64,000 nt of DNA from Candidatus Dormiibacterota bacterium (GTDB lineage: Bacteria > Chloroflexota > Dormibacteria > Dormibacterales > Dormibacteraceae), in assembly GCA_024280995.1 (NCBI GenBank), contig JAMXLM010000040.1:19285-83284 (forward strand), in the 5' to 3' direction. Below the pieces are notes generated by a model. It was not told the DNA's origin. It worked only from the letters and a program-made list of their open reading frames with translations, and did no database searches. Positions 24,050 to 32,125 of this stretch are shown piece after piece. A program made the position numbers and the translations under genes. The number at the start of each line of letters is the position of its first letter. Within the stretch, counting starts at the first letter, position 1.

Positions 24050-25021
24050 CTAGTCGCGGGGCTCAGGGGCGCCGCCGTCGTCGGGCGGCGGTGGAGGTTC
24101 GGGAAAGCCCCAGTCGCCACCTCCGGTGCCCCACTCGACGGGCGGGCCCCACTCGGCGGGCTGTTCAGGCGACGAAGGCGTGGAAGCCTGCTGGGGTGGG
24201 GCTTGCGGCGGTTCCGCCTCCTGCGGTGGGGACGGCGGCACCGTGTGCATCGGCTCGTCCCACGCCGAAGCCTGCGGCTGCGGAGCCGGCGACGGAGGAG
24301 GCGCGCCGACTCCGGCCGAGTAGTCGGGCCGCGTGGCCCTGTGGACTACCGCGGCCGAGGGCAGCGGCGCCAGGCGGCGCGGACGGCGCAGGGCGGTGAA
24401 CGCCCAGTAGCCGAGCGACAGGATCAGCGCTCCGAGGCCGAAGATCGGCAGGAACACGAACGGCGGCCTGGTGATCACGTCGAAGCCGCTGATAGTGTTG
24501 CTGCTGACTCGCGCGGGCGTGGCGATCAGGATCGGCGTTTCGCCGGCCGAGGCCGACGGCTGGGGCGTCTGGTCGGTCGGAGACGGGGAGGGTGACGGCG
24601 TCGCGGCTACGAGGGTGAAGTTCGCGCAGGGGTGGGGTGGGACGCTGGCGCAAAGGTGATGCAGGCCTGGCTGGTCGCCGGCGAACGGCATCACACGCGA
24701 ATTGAAGTTGCCGCCGCCGTCCGCGGTCGCCGAGCCGGCGACGTGGTTCGTCGTGTCCCAGTAAAGGGTCAGTGACTCGTTCGGGTTGAACTGGCCGCCG
24801 GTCACGTTGATGACCTGGGTCGGCGGCCCCTGGGTCACGTCGAGAGAAAGGAAAGCGTTGACGGGTGTCGGGGTCGGGCAGCTCGACGTTGAGCTGGCGG
24901 AGCAGCCGGCCTCGACCACGGTGCGTGTCGACGGCGAGATCGCCGTCAGTGCTGCGGCGAGGGCGACGGCTCCGAGAACGAGGGTGACGGGTTGAAGCCG
25001 AGGGGTCCCCGCGAAGCGCAT
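24050..25021 (-). CDS. Secreted or membrane-anchored protein with Ig-like domain and Pro-rich tail
   Basis: The 323-residue protein has a signal peptide (about 8-27), a beta-rich domain (about 50-135, including NVTGGQFNPNESLTLYWDTT) resembling bacterial Ig-like repeats, a Ser/Pro/Thr linker, one transmembrane helix (about 190-210), a basic stop-transfer sequence RRPRRL and a Pro/Gln/Gly-rich C-terminal tail of about 100 residues. It is probably a surface protein with a disordered cytoplasmic tail. TAACGT lies 11 nt before the ATG. No function can be given. Confidence 0.6.
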   Translation of the reverse strand: MRFAGTPRLQPVTLVLGAVALAAALTAISPSTRTVVEAGCSASSTSSCPTPTPVNAFLSLDVTQGPPTQVINVTGGQFNPNESLTLYWDTTNHVAGSATADGGGNFNSRVMPFAGDQPGLHHLCASVPPHPCANFTLVAATPSPSPSPTDQTPQPSASAGETPILIATPARVSSNTISGFDVITRPPFVFLPIFGLGALILSLGYWAFTALRRPRRLAPLPSAAVVHRATRPDYSAGVGAPPPSPAPQPQASAWDEPMHTVPPSPPQEAEPPQAPPQQASTPSSPEQPAEWGPPVEWGTGGGDWGFPEPPPPPDDGGAPEPRD

Positions 25022-25053
25022 GAAGCGACCGAACGTTAGCAGGTTGGGTTTTG

Positions 25054-25782
25054 TTACACCGGCGGCCAGGGGATCGACCAGGCCGAGCTGGGCGATGGAA
25101 ACCGCCACCTTCGGTCGAGAACGCCGCGGAATCGGCGCTTCAGCACGGCGATCTCGTCGGCGCTGATCAGCTCCTGCATCGTCCCCGCCAGCGGCCCGCG
25201 ATCGATCGCTGCGAGCACGCGCTCCACGTCGCCACACAGGTCCTGGGGGAGTGGGTCGCCCGCGAAGTCCCAGATCACCGTGCGCAGCTTCGGGTCGACG
25301 TGAAACGTGAGACCGTGATCGATGACCCACACCTTGTTTTCGGGGTCGAACAGGCAGTGGCCGGATTTGCGGTCGGCGTTGTTCGTCAGCACGTCGAACA
25401 GCGCCACCCGAATCCACGTTTCGCCGTGCTCCGTGCTCTCGCCCAGGTAGTGGCGGGAGTCGGCCTCGATGAACCGCTGCAGCGCCCCGACGCCATGCGG
25501 AGCTCGGCGCCTGACGACGGTTGGCGGGATCGCGGGCCATCCCAGGGCCTTGCTCAGCTCGTAGGCCGCGACCTCCCTGCGGTAGAGGGTCCCGGACTCG
25601 AAGTCCCACAGCGGAGATTCGCCGCGAGCGGGCTTGTAGACGGCGCGCAGGCCCCCGTCACCATCCGGCCCGAGGCGGGCGAGGAACGTGTAGTTAGAGG
25701 CACCGTGGAGCAGCCCGAGGATCTTGAGCTCGGGCATGTCCCGGAGCCGCCGCTCGGTCTCCTCAGAAGATGGGGCGGGCAC
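25054..25782 (-). CDS. SCO1664-family protein (kinase-like fold)
   Basis: The 242-residue protein belongs to a family often found beside DUF3090, as here. It shows a PI3K/HipA-like kinase arrangement: Lys in AVYKPARGE (about residue 50), FDVLTNNADRKSGHCL as the catalytic loop with Asp and Asn, and WVIDHGLTFH as the metal-binding DHG. Its substrate is unknown. The family is mainly actinobacterial, which helps place the organism. It overlaps the DUF3090 gene by 20 nt. Confidence 0.78.
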   Translation of the reverse strand: MPAPSSEETERRLRDMPELKILGLLHGASNYTFLARLGPDGDGGLRAVYKPARGESPLWDFESGTLYRREVAAYELSKALGWPAIPPTVVRRRAPHGVGALQRFIEADSRHYLGESTEHGETWIRVALFDVLTNNADRKSGHCLFDPENKVWVIDHGLTFHVDPKLRTVIWDFAGDPLPQDLCGDVERVLAAIDRGPLAGTMQELISADEIAVLKRRFRGVLDRRWRFPSPSSAWSIPWPPV

Positions 25783-26284
25783 CGTTCAGAACCGGGCAGG
25801 GATGGCCGGCGGGGTCCATCGGAAGCCCGCACCGCGGGCACAGCGGGCGGCCGCCTGCGAGCACCGACTCCGCCTGTTTGGAGAAAGCGATGACCTGGTC
25901 GTGGCTCAGCCAGAAGCGGACGCTGGGGGAGTCGTCGGCGGGCGCATCGGTCCCCTCACCGACCGCGCCCTGGCTGGCGACGAGCACGAACATCCGGCGC
26001 GCCTCGTGATAGCCGAGGCCCATCTCGCCGATCTGCCATTCGGGCTCGCCCGGAGCCGGCCCTGCGGCGGCGGTCGCCTCGCCTCCCTGCTCGGGAGTCT
26101 CGATCTGCTGGGCCTCGAGCATCTGGTGCAGGCGCAGGACGAGGGCCTGGATCTGGGACTTCTCGCAGCCCAGGGTGAGCGTCCGGCCCGATCCCGTGGC
26201 CAACAGAAAGAATGTCCGCCGGCCCGGCTCGCCCACGGCCGCGACTTCGATCAGGTCGACCGGGTCAAGCTCGAAAATCGCCAT
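25763..26284 (-). CDS. DUF3090 family protein
   Basis: The 173-residue protein has the DUF3090 layout: an N-terminal FELDPVDLIEVAAVGEPGRRTFFLLA strand pair, a helix with ALVLRLHQML, EWQIGEMGLGYHEARRMFVLVA, and a C-terminal CPRC-x9-HPCP Cys/His cluster likely to bind zinc. The function is unknown. The same-strand overlap with the SCO1664-type gene and their frequent co-occurrence suggest a shared complex or pathway. Confidence 0.82.
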   Translation of the reverse strand: MAIFELDPVDLIEVAAVGEPGRRTFFLLATGSGRTLTLGCEKSQIQALVLRLHQMLEAQQIETPEQGGEATAAAGPAPGEPEWQIGEMGLGYHEARRMFVLVASQGAVGEGTDAPADDSPSVRFWLSHDQVIAFSKQAESVLAGGRPLCPRCGLPMDPAGHPCPVLNGARPIF

Positions 26285-26328
26285 TTAGAGTGTCCCGCCC
26301 CCGTTGCTGCGCGCATCTGCGCGAGCTA

Positions 26329-26521
26329 GACGGCCGGGCGCCGCGCCGCCGCAAGAAGCCTGCCATCTCACGCGATATCGCGGCGGCGCTGAAGCCTGCG
26401 TCAAGGGGCCCGGCGCTGCGGCGTTACGCATCTATCGATGCGCTCCTTGCCGCGCCACCCTTTCCTTGGCTCCGGCCGTCGATCTCGCGGATCTGTCGCG
26501 CAGAACGGAGTCGGGCCACTC
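26329..26521 (+). repeat. Dispersed repeat, copy 1 (upstream of dnaK)
   Basis: This non-coding element shares long blocks with 51805-51982. Shared blocks include CTAGACGGCCGGGCGC, GAAGCCTGCGTCA followed by GGGCCCGGCGCT, and CCTTGGCTCCGGCCGTCGAT. The ends of the core form a perfect 9-bp inverted repeat: GACGGCCGG at 26329-26337 and CCGGCCGTC at 26472-26480. Weaker similarity continues to CACTC at 26521. It fills much of the 341-nt gap before dnaK. Confidence 0.8.
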
Positions 26522-26540
26522 GAATAAGACTAGGGGCTGG

Positions 26541-26573
26541 GGTTTTGCCCCAACCGATGCGGGGAACAAAACC
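26541..26573 (+). promoter_or_regulatory. Inverted repeat in the dnaK upstream region
   Basis: GGTTTTGCCCC at 26541-26551 and GGGG-AA-CAAAACC at 26561-26573 pair over 11 bp with a 2-nt bulge and a 9-nt loop. It lies 53 nt before the dnaK start. It does not match CIRCE (HrcA) or HAIR (HspR). It may be an operator or an mRNA hairpin for heat-shock control. Confidence 0.5.
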
Positions 26574-26625
26574 AGGGTATTCACTTTCGAATCAATTCCA
26601 TCCCACCTTGGAGGACAGCTGACAA

Positions 26626-28536
26626 ATGCCAAAAACCGTAGGAATCGACCTGGGGACGACCAACTCGGTTATCGCCGTCATGGAAGGCGGCGAGCCTGTC
26701 GTCATCCCCAACTCCGAAGGTTCACGCACCACGCCCTCCGTCGTCGCCTTCACCAAGTCCGGTGAGCGGCTGGTGGGCACGCTGGCCCGCCGGCAGGCGG
26801 CCGTCAATCCCGAGAACACCGTCTACTCGATCAAGCGGTTCATGGGCCGCAAGTTCGGTGAGGTGGACTCCGAGCGAAAGATCGTGCCCTACCAGGTCAA
26901 GCCCGGCAAAGACGACCGCGCCGTGGTGTTCATCCCGAACACGAACAAGGAGTTCACGCCCGAAGAGATCTCGGCCATGATCCTGCAGAAGCTCAAGGCC
27001 GACGCCGAGGCGTACCTCGGCGAGAAGGTGACCGATGCGGTCATCACCGTACCCGCCTACTTCAACGACTCGCAGCGGCAGGCGACCAAGAACGCCGGCC
27101 AGATCGCGGGTCTCAACGTGCTGCGCATCATCAACGAGCCGACCGCCGCCTCCCTGGCCTATGGCCTCGAGAAGAAGGCCAACGAGACGATCCTCGTCTT
27201 CGACCTGGGTGGTGGAACCTTCGACGTCTCCGTGCTCGACGTGGGCGATGGGGTGTTCGAGGTCAAGGCCACCAACGGCGACACCCACCTCGGCGGTGAC
27301 GACTACGACCGCCGCGTCGTGGACTGGCTCGCCGATGAGTTCAAGAAGCAGAACGGCATCGACCTGAAGACCGACCGTCAGGCCCTGCAGCGCCTTACCG
27401 AGGCTGCCGAGCGGGCGAAGATCGAGCTCTCGAGCCGGCTCGAAACGACGGTCAACCTGCCGTTCATCACCGCCGACCAGACAGGTCCGAAGCACCTCGA
27501 GATGACGCTCACCCGGGCGAAGTTCGAGTCGCTGACCACCGATCTCACCGAGCGCACCCGCCAGCCCTTCCTGGCCGCGCTCAAGGACGCCAACCTGACC
27601 CCGCAGCAGATCGACGAGGTCGTGCTGGTCGGAGGCGCGACGCGCATGCCGATCATCCAGCAGCTCGTGAAGGACCTGCTCGGAGGCAAGGAGCCCCACA
27701 AGGGAGTCAACCCGGACGAGGTGGTCGCCGTCGGCGCCGCCATCCAGGCCGGCGTTCTGAAGGGCGAGGTCAAGGACATCCTGCTCCTGGACGTGACGCC
27801 ACTTTCGCTCGGCGTCGAGACCCTGGGCGGTGTCATGACCCGGCTCATCGACCGCAACACGACCATCCCGACGTCTCGATCGCAGGTCTTCTCGACCGCG
27901 GCGGACAGCCAGACGTCCGTCGAGGTCCACGTCCTGCAGGGCGAGCGCGACATGGCGCGCGACAACCGCACGCTGGGTCGCTTCCACCTGGACGGGATTC
28001 CACCGGCGCCCCGAGGCATGCCGCAGATCGAGGTCACCTTCGACATCGACGCGAACGGCATCCTCAACGTCAAGGCGCAGGACAAGGGCACCGGTCGCGA
28101 GCAGTCCGTGACCATCACCGCGTCCTCGACCCTGAACAAGGACGAGGTCGACCGGCTGGTCAAGGAGGCCGAGTCGCACGCCTCCGAGGACCGGGCGAAG
28201 CGCGAGGAGGTCGAGCTCCGAAACCAGGCGGACCACATGATCCACCAGGCGGAGAAGGTGATCAAGGACAACGAGTCCCGCATCCCCGACGACGTCAAGA
28301 GCGAGGTGAACACCAAGCTGGAGGCGCTGAAGACCGCCGCCAGGGGATCGGACACAAAGGACCTGCAGCAGAAGATGGACGACTTCAACGAGTCGCTCCA
28401 GAAGATCGGCCAGCACATCTACCAGGGCCAGGGCGCGGCGACCCCGGCCGGTGGTGGTCCATCGGACGGCTCCGGCTCGCAAGAGGAGAAGAAGGAAGGA
28501 GACGTCGTGGACGCCGACTACCGCGAGGTCAACTGA
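26626..28536 (+). CDS. dnaK: Molecular chaperone DnaK (Hsp70)
   Basis: The 636-residue Hsp70 has the N-terminal ATPase ([46 protein letters not shown]), the linker [14 protein letters not shown], the substrate-binding domain and a helical lid. The C-terminus ends in [11 protein letters not shown], a divergent tail compared with the usual EEVD-like end. Start ATG follows GGAGG by 9 nt. grpE and dnaJ are not adjacent, unlike the common grpE-dnaK-dnaJ order. A terminator follows. Confidence 0.98.
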   Translation: MPKTVGIDLGTTNSVIAVMEGGEPVVIPNSEGSRTTPSVVAFTKSGERLVGTLARRQAAVNPENTVYSIKRFMGRKFGEVDSERKIVPYQVKPGKDDRAVVFIPNTNKEFTPEEISAMILQKLKADAEAYLGEKVTDAVITVPAYFNDSQRQATKNAGQIAGLNVLRIINEPTAASLAYGLEKKANETILVFDLGGGTFDVSVLDVGDGVFEVKATNGDTHLGGDDYDRRVVDWLADEFKKQNGIDLKTDRQALQRLTEAAERAKIELSSRLETTVNLPFITADQTGPKHLEMTLTRAKFESLTTDLTERTRQPFLAALKDANLTPQQIDEVVLVGGATRMPIIQQLVKDLLGGKEPHKGVNPDEVVAVGAAIQAGVLKGEVKDILLLDVTPLSLGVETLGGVMTRLIDRNTTIPTSRSQVFSTAADSQTSVEVHVLQGERDMARDNRTLGRFHLDGIPPAPRGMPQIEVTFDIDANGILNVKAQDKGTGREQSVTITASSTLNKDEVDRLVKEAESHASEDRAKREEVELRNQADHMIHQAEKVIKDNESRIPDDVKSEVNTKLEALKTAARGSDTKDLQQKMDDFNESLQKIGQHIYQGQGAATPAGGGPSDGSGSQEEKKEGDVVDADYREVN

Positions 28537-28549
28537 GCAGATAGCGGCA

Positions 28550-28584
28550 AAGGGCTCGGCCGCGGGTCGAGCCCTTTTTCTTTA
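28550..28584 (+). terminator. Intrinsic terminator after dnaK
   Basis: GGGCTCG at 28552-28558 pairs with CGAGCCC at 28568-28574, followed by TTTTTCTTT. Position and structure fit a factor-independent terminator of dnaK. Confidence 0.9.
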
Positions 28585-28637
28585 GGGCAAATGTCCGATA
28601 TGCCGGATGTGGGGCAGGCGCTTAACTAGTCCCCGCC

Positions 28638-30215
28638 TTGGTCCTGGCGCTGAAGCTGCTGCTCGCCGTTGCCGCGACGGCAATCGCCTTTTGCGTTTTC
28701 GGCGCGGCGGCGATGGCCCGGCCGGCCGCGACCCCGCCGCCGATCGGAGACAGCTGCCTCGTCGGGCGCTGGGTCGAAACCAGGCAGACGGCTCCGGGCA
28801 ACTGGGCCTGGAATGGCCAGATCGTGGCTGTGAGCGGTCTTCAGGGCATGGTGATCACGTTCACCCCGGATGGCACCGAAACGGACGACCTCAGCGCCGC
28901 GCAGCCTCTGATCGCCAACTTCAATGGACACCGGCTGAAGATCTTCATGCGGGGATACGCGCAGTTCCACGTCCAGGCCGACGGCTCCTCGCTGGTGCAG
29001 ACCGCCCCCTTCGACAACGTGGGGGTCTCGTACAACTACGACGGCAGCCCGATCCAGGGCGGCGCCGCTTACCTCGCCGCCACCTACAGCTACCGCTGTG
29101 GTCCGACGACGCTGCACCGCGAAACCGCGGCCCATACAGCGGGCTACGGACCGGTCGTCGACGATCTCGTGCGCGCCCCGGCAGGCGGGGCGTCGGGCGG
29201 GCTCACCTCGACCGTCTCGAGCGGACTCCCGACCCCCGCAGCAGTGCTTGCCGCTCCGGTGACGCTCCTGGTCAGCGCTGTTCTCGCTCTCGCCGCGGTG
29301 CTGCTCATCACCTTCCCGTCGCAGCTCTTCAATCGGACCTACGAAGAGAACCACGAGGTCATCCGGTACTGGTGGGAGCGACGATTCGGCTGGCTCCTGC
29401 GCCTTCGTCTCCGCACCTTCCGCCGCAGCCGGCGCGAGCTCCGCGACAGCGTCGGCTTTCTGGTCGTGGTCCTGTTTGGAGGCCTTCTCGCCGCGCTGCT
29501 CGATCCGAGCTTCGGCCCCAATCTGCGCACCCTGGCGCTGTTCACCGGCGCCGTCTGCGCCCTCTTGGCCGGCTCGATCGTCTCTTTCGCCGCGGCGGGC
29601 TCGTATCGGATTCTTCGCCACAAGGCCGGGACCTGGAGGCTGCACGGCCTGCCCAGCGGCCTTGTCATCGCTGCGATCTGCGTGCTCGTTTCCAGGCTGA
29701 CCGATTTTCAGCCCGGCTACCTGTATGGCCTGATGGGAGGCATCGTCTTCGCCCACGCGCTCACCAAGGACGAAGAAGGTCATGTCGTCGCGGTGACGTC
29801 GGCCGTGACGCTCGCCGTCGCCCTCGCCGCATGGTTCGTCTGGGTGCCGGTCTCGATCCAGTCGACCGCCCATCCGACCGACTTCGCTTGGGCGCTCGCT
29901 TCGAACTTTCTGGCGGCGATCTTCGTCAGCGGAATGGTCGGATTGCTGATCGGTCTCGTCCCGCTGCGTTTTCTCCCCGGCGAGAAGCTCGCGGGCTGGC
30001 ATCGGGGTGTCTGGGGAGCGGTGTTCGGAACGGCAGCGCTTTCCGTGATCGAGATCATGCTCCGTCCTCAGACCAGCGCGGGAAGGGCTGCTCCGGCTCC
30101 GTTCTGGGTCACCGCGGTTCTATTCGTCGCCTTCGGCGTGGTGTCGGTCCTGTTCTGGGCTTACTTCAGAGTTCGCCGCCGTCCGGCGAGGGAAAGCCTC
30201 GGCGCGAACGACTGA
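28638..30215 (+). CDS. Multi-span membrane protein with extracytoplasmic N-terminal domain
   Basis: The 525-residue protein has a signal sequence (about 5-27), an extracytoplasmic domain of about 150 residues with a Cys pair (about 36 and 155) that recalls lipocalin-like strands, then one span near 200 and six or more further spans between 270 and 520. Arg/His-rich loops lie between spans. No family is recognised. The TTG start has ACTAGT seven bases upstream, only a weak -10 match. A hairpin terminator follows the stop. Confidence 0.55.
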   Translation: MVLALKLLLAVAATAIAFCVFGAAAMARPAATPPPIGDSCLVGRWVETRQTAPGNWAWNGQIVAVSGLQGMVITFTPDGTETDDLSAAQPLIANFNGHRLKIFMRGYAQFHVQADGSSLVQTAPFDNVGVSYNYDGSPIQGGAAYLAATYSYRCGPTTLHRETAAHTAGYGPVVDDLVRAPAGGASGGLTSTVSSGLPTPAAVLAAPVTLLVSAVLALAAVLLITFPSQLFNRTYEENHEVIRYWWERRFGWLLRLRLRTFRRSRRELRDSVGFLVVVLFGGLLAALLDPSFGPNLRTLALFTGAVCALLAGSIVSFAAAGSYRILRHKAGTWRLHGLPSGLVIAAICVLVSRLTDFQPGYLYGLMGGIVFAHALTKDEEGHVVAVTSAVTLAVALAAWFVWVPVSIQSTAHPTDFAWALASNFLAAIFVSGMVGLLIGLVPLRFLPGEKLAGWHRGVWGAVFGTAALSVIEIMLRPQTSAGRAAPAPFWVTAVLFVAFGVVSVLFWAYFRVRRRPARESLGAND

Positions 30216-30220
30216 GGGGC

Positions 30221-30249
30221 GCAGGATGGGGTCCTGCACCGTATTTTTT
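30221..30249 (+). terminator. Hairpin with T-run
   Basis: GCAGGA at 30221-30226 and TCCTGC at 30232-30237 close a 5-nt loop, followed by ACCGTATTTTTT. It could terminate the upstream membrane-protein gene. TATTTT in its tail (30242-30247) is also 10 nt before the next ATG and could be the -10 of that gene. Confidence 0.6.
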
Positions 30250-30257
30250 GCGGACCC

Positions 30258-31412
30258 ATGGAAGGCTTCTTCCGCGAGCGGACCCGATTGTGGGCGGTGG
30301 CCGGGTTGTGGACCGGGGTTCTGCTGACGGCCTTCAACGTCTACGCGGCGGTCGTGACGTACGTCCCCCAGTTCCGGGTTCGCAACGACTTCCGGCTGCT
30401 TTACGGCGCCGCCCTGAACGCGTGGCAGCACGGATACGCCCACCTCTACGACCTGGCCGGTCAGAAGGCGGCCGTCGAGAGCCTGGGGGCGTACTGGTCG
30501 CCGTTCATCAACCCGCCGCCGCTGGCGTGGCTGGGAACGCTTTTCCTACCTCTTCCTTTCGAGGTCGCGATCGTGCTGTGGACGGTGCTGGTGGCCGCGG
30601 CGGCGGTGGCGGCCTGGTGGCTGGTCGCGCCCGGATCCGGCCTGACCCGTGCGGCGCATCTAGCCCTGTTCATCGGCTTGTTCCCGACCGCCTTCGGGCT
30701 GTTGGTCGGCCAGCCGGTCGCGCTCGTGGCGGCGGCGGTCGCGGGGGCGTGGTGGCTCGCGGAGCACAGGCGCCCGGCTGTGGCCGGGGTCGTGCTGAGC
30801 GCCGCGGCGATCAAGCCGCAGCTCGTCCTGCTCGTCCCGCTCTGCCTGCTGATCGCCGGCCACCGCCGGATGTTCTTCGCATGGCTCGCAGCCTCCGGGC
30901 TGATGGCGGCGGTGGCGGTGCTGATGTTGGGCGGCGACGGACTGCACCGCTACCTCGATGCGCTTTCGCTGGCGTCCCAGTGGGAGCCGACGCGGCGCTA
31001 CGCCATCGCGGGTCCTCTCGGCCTCGGGCCGCAGGTGACCGCCGTCGGGATCGTGGTCGTGTTCGTGGCGGCGTCGGCCTCCTGGCGACACCGGGTCGGG
31101 AGCGCATCGCTGCCGATGGCGACCGGGCTGATCGCATCCCTGCTGTTCACGCCATACGTCGGATTCCAGGACTTCGCGATGCTCGTGATTGCGGGCTGGC
31201 TGATCCTGAGGGTGGGAGCGACGCCTTTCCAGGTCGGGTTGATGGTCGCCGGCTACGCGCTGCTCGAGCTTTCCCTGGTGGTGCTGGCCGTTCCGATCCT
31301 TCTATGCGAAGCCGCCCTTCTGCTGACGCTGGCATGGCCGGCGGCCCGGACGCCTCGCGATATGCGCCGCGTGGACGGCGTCGTCGGCGGCGAGTCGGCG
31401 GGCTCGGCTTAG
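30258..31412 (+). CDS. GT87/DUF2029-type polyprenol-phosphate-dependent mannosyltransferase-like protein
   Basis: The 384-residue protein has ten or so membrane helices. It opens with the GT-C pattern of DUF2029: an acidic motif near the first loop (RVRNDFRLLYGAALNAWQHGYAHLYDL), then WSPFINPPPLAWLGTLFLPLP. In actinobacteria these enzymes add mannose or arabinose from polyprenol-phosphate sugars on the outer membrane face. A polyprenol-phosphate mannose synthase-like gene lies at 59151. The acceptor is unknown. Confidence 0.78.
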   Translation: MEGFFRERTRLWAVAGLWTGVLLTAFNVYAAVVTYVPQFRVRNDFRLLYGAALNAWQHGYAHLYDLAGQKAAVESLGAYWSPFINPPPLAWLGTLFLPLPFEVAIVLWTVLVAAAAVAAWWLVAPGSGLTRAAHLALFIGLFPTAFGLLVGQPVALVAAAVAGAWWLAEHRRPAVAGVVLSAAAIKPQLVLLVPLCLLIAGHRRMFFAWLAASGLMAAVAVLMLGGDGLHRYLDALSLASQWEPTRRYAIAGPLGLGPQVTAVGIVVVFVAASASWRHRVGSASLPMATGLIASLLFTPYVGFQDFAMLVIAGWLILRVGATPFQVGLMVAGYALLELSLVVLAVPILLCEAALLLTLAWPAARTPRDMRRVDGVVGGESAGSA

Positions 31413-31427
31413 ACGACTCGGCGGACC

Positions 31428-31503
31428 TGGAGCCGACGGTGGGATTCGAACCCACGACCTGCCACTTACGAGGCGGCTGCTCTGCCAGCTGAGCTACGTC
31501 GGC
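31428..31503 (-). tRNA. tRNA-Thr (anticodon CGT)
   Basis: On the minus strand the acceptor stem GCCGACG/CGTCGGC, D stem GCTC/GAGC, anticodon stem GCCGC/GTGGC with loop CTCGTAA, T stem GTGGG/CCCAC with TTCGAAT, and an encoded CCA are all present. The anticodon CGT reads ACG Thr codons. It lies antisense between two plus-strand protein genes. Confidence 0.96.
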
Positions 31504-31553
31504 GTCAGCGATTTTTGCGGCGAAATTTTTGGCGAACTCGCGACGACACAGGC

Positions 31554-31559
31554 TAACAT
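31554..31559 (+). promoter_or_regulatory. -10 box of a leaderless promoter
   Basis: TAACAT ends 9 nt before the ATG at 31569. The GGGCGGGG between is not a good Shine-Dalgarno. Confidence 0.5.
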
Positions 31560-31568
31560 CGGGCGGGG

Positions 31569-32057
31569 ATGCGAACTCTCGACGTGGAACGACTGGTGGC
31601 CGGCGATTATGCCCTGATCAAGCCGTTGCTCGTCGAGCTGCACATGTCGGAGCAGATCCATTACGAGGATCATCCCCAGCTCCCGCGGGAGGAGATCGAG
31701 CGTCACCTGGCGTCGGTCCCGTCCGCGTTCCACGGCGAAAACGTCATCTACGCCGCACGCGACGAGGTCGGTCAGGTGATCGGCTTCTGCTGGATCGTCC
31801 TCTTCGACCCGGGCACGGGCCTCGAAGGCGAGGTCGCGGAGCTCTACGTCGCCGAGGGTCACCGAGGCCGCGGCATCGGTGAGATGCTCGTCCGCCAGGC
31901 GGTGCGGCTGTTCGCGGAGCGCCACGTCACGCTGGCCTACGTCTGGACCCGGCCGGACAACGCGGCGGCGGTCAAGCTCTACCGCAACGCGGGGTTTGAG
32001 ACGAACCGCCAGCTCGTCATGACCTGGTACCCGATCGACCCGGCTCCTGAAAGCTAG
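31569..32057 (+). CDS. GNAT N-acetyltransferase
   Basis: The 162-residue protein shows the GNAT core: YAARDEVGQVIGFCWIVL, the acetyl-CoA loop in VAEGHRGRGIGEMLVRQAVRLF (R-G-x-G-I/G) and the C-terminal TRPDNAAAVKLYRNAGFETNRQ. The acceptor could be a small molecule or a protein N-terminus. It stands alone with a TANNNT promoter. Confidence 0.88.
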   Translation: MRTLDVERLVAGDYALIKPLLVELHMSEQIHYEDHPQLPREEIERHLASVPSAFHGENVIYAARDEVGQVIGFCWIVLFDPGTGLEGEVAELYVAEGHRGRGIGEMLVRQAVRLFAERHVTLAYVWTRPDNAAAVKLYRNAGFETNRQLVMTWYPIDPAPES

Positions 32058-32112
32058 AGGGGCGTCGGCAGCTCTCGCCGACCGCGTTCGACGTCCCTCT
32101 GGGCTCCGTTCC

Positions 32113-32118
32113 TAACAT
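32113..32118 (+). promoter_or_regulatory. -10 box of a leaderless promoter
   Basis: TAACAT ends 7 nt before the ATG at 32126; no Shine-Dalgarno lies between. Confidence 0.6.
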
Positions 32119-32125
32119 CAAGCCC

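Noticed and set aside
26285..26625. CIRCE or HAIR element at dnaK
   Set aside because: Neither TTAGCACTC-N9-GAGTGCTAA nor CTTGAGT-N7-ACTCAAG is found; only an unrelated inverted repeat is seen.
26722..28482. A 586-codon antisense frame across dnaK
   Set aside because: Leu/Val/Arg-rich shadow of dnaK with no start signal.
28607..31492. A 961-codon open frame on the plus strand
   Set aside because: It crosses two real membrane-protein genes in a different frame, is Arg/Pro/Gly-rich throughout and shows no domain; it is a GC-rich shadow.
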